Positions 5,254 through 5,394 of a stretch of DNA of 5,394 bases are shown here, in pieces. The position numbers were made by a program, and so were the translations under genes. The DNA lies in the NCBI GenBank assembly GCA_031259095.1, contig JAIRLW010000070.1:1-5394 (forward strand). The letters run 5' to 3'. The notes below the pieces were generated by a model, which was not told the DNA's origin, searched no databases, and was given only the letters and a program-made list of their open reading frames with translations. Within the stretch, counting starts at the first letter, position 1. The number at the start of each line of letters is the position of its first letter. Source of the DNA: Planctomycetaceae bacterium. GTDB taxonomy: Bacteria > Planctomycetota > Planctomycetia > Pirellulales > Thermoguttaceae.

Positions 5254-5290
5254 AGGAGGGCACTTCTAACACCCCCCTTTTGTTTATTTT
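5254..5290 (+). terminator. Terminator-like hairpin
   Basis: AGG-A-GGG (5254-5260) pairs with CCCCCT (5273-5278) if the central A is bulged, across a 12-base loop. TTTTGTTTATTTTTT follows immediately. The AGGAGGG resembles a ribosome site, but no start codon lies at a useful distance. It lies more than 100 bases beyond the tRNA terminator, so it may end a very short transcript from the TATAAT at 5224-5229 or serve as a backup stop. Confidence 0.4.
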
Positions 5291-5324
5291 TTGGTACACT
5301 GCCAAAAATCGTGAAAATTGATCT

Positions 5325-5352
5325 TTTACATTATACGTAAAAATGTTATGAT
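5325..5352 (+). promoter_or_regulatory. Promoter-like site reading out of the window
   Basis: TTTACA (5325-5330) and TATGAT (5347-5352) are separated by 16 bases, each one mismatch from consensus. A start near 5359 would put the transcribed gene beyond the right edge. The full TTGACA at 5361-5366 lacks a -10 partner before the window ends. Confidence 0.4.
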
Positions 5353-5394
5353 TCTTTGTTTTGACAACCGCCATGCGGAATAACTCTGCTTCAT

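Larger units (their letters stand above)
5140..5394. other. AT-rich intergenic tail without a gene
   Basis: No coding frame or RNA gene of recognisable family is seen in the last 255 bases. The region has a lone TATAAT box (5224-5229) with no proper -35, a terminator-like hairpin at 5254-5290, and a promoter-like pair at 5325-5352 pointing out of the window. The next gene therefore probably starts beyond 5394 on the plus strand. Confidence 0.55.

Noticed and set aside
5254..5260. AGGAGGG as a ribosome binding site for a small gene
   Set aside because: No ATG, GTG or TTG opens a frame at a suitable distance; the bases are better explained as one arm of a hairpin.
5361..5366. Perfect TTGACA near the right edge as a promoter
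   Set aside because: No -10-like hexamer is found 15-18 bases downstream before the window ends.

Overview
This is a bacterial chromosomal segment with moderately AT-rich DNA, AT-rich intergenic gaps, weak or absent Shine-Dalgarno sequences, and a tRNA gene that does not encode its CCA end. These traits argue against an enteric proteobacterium. A Planctomycetota-like or other gut/anaerobic lineage is a guess from overall style, and no gene here fixes the taxon.

Layout from left to right. (1) The window opens inside the C-terminal half of an alpha/beta-hydrolase (esterase/'predicted peptidase' type), ending at 323. (2) A near-consensus promoter follows directly and reads into a decayed IS630-family transposase (379-814). 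The relic keeps a short N-terminal-side motif and the C-terminal catalytic part, joined across an internal deletion and a frame change. (3) A gap of about 400 bp without genes. (4) On the minus strand, 2939 to 1212, an asparagine-synthetase-like protein has a well preserved ATP-pyrophosphatase/synthetase domain. The N-terminal glutaminase domain has lost its nucleophilic cysteine (MC.IFG is replaced by MIDFFG) and its glutamine-pocket motifs. A good sigma70-type promoter lies upstream of it. (5) A 464-bp divergent intergenic region holds this promoter, a hairpin capped by a C(UUCG)G tetraloop, short GCTGAT repeats and TATGATATG repeats. (6) On the plus strand, 3404-4654, a PLP-dependent diaminopimelate/ornithine-decarboxylase-family protein (lysA-like). 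(7) A 169-bp palindromic, MITE-like element (4654-4822) sits exactly on the lysA-like stop codon, flanked by AATA direct repeats. It separates the gene from what looks like its original terminator (4836-4868). (8) tRNA-Asn(GUU) at 4970-5043 with its own promoter and a strong terminator. (9) A terminal AT-rich stretch with a second terminator-like hairpin and promoter-like sites, one of which would read out of the window.

The genes do not form one operon. The two large genes are divergently transcribed from a shared intergenic region. The lysA-like enzyme would make lysine from meso-diaminopimelate. The asparagine-synthetase-like enzyme would form an amide bond at an adenylated carboxylate using free ammonia, ammonia from a partner, or a substrate amine, so a functional link between the two is possible but unproven. 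The most informative structures are the stop-codon insertion, which can be read as a before-and-after event from the sequence alone, and the cysteine-less asparagine synthetase homologue.
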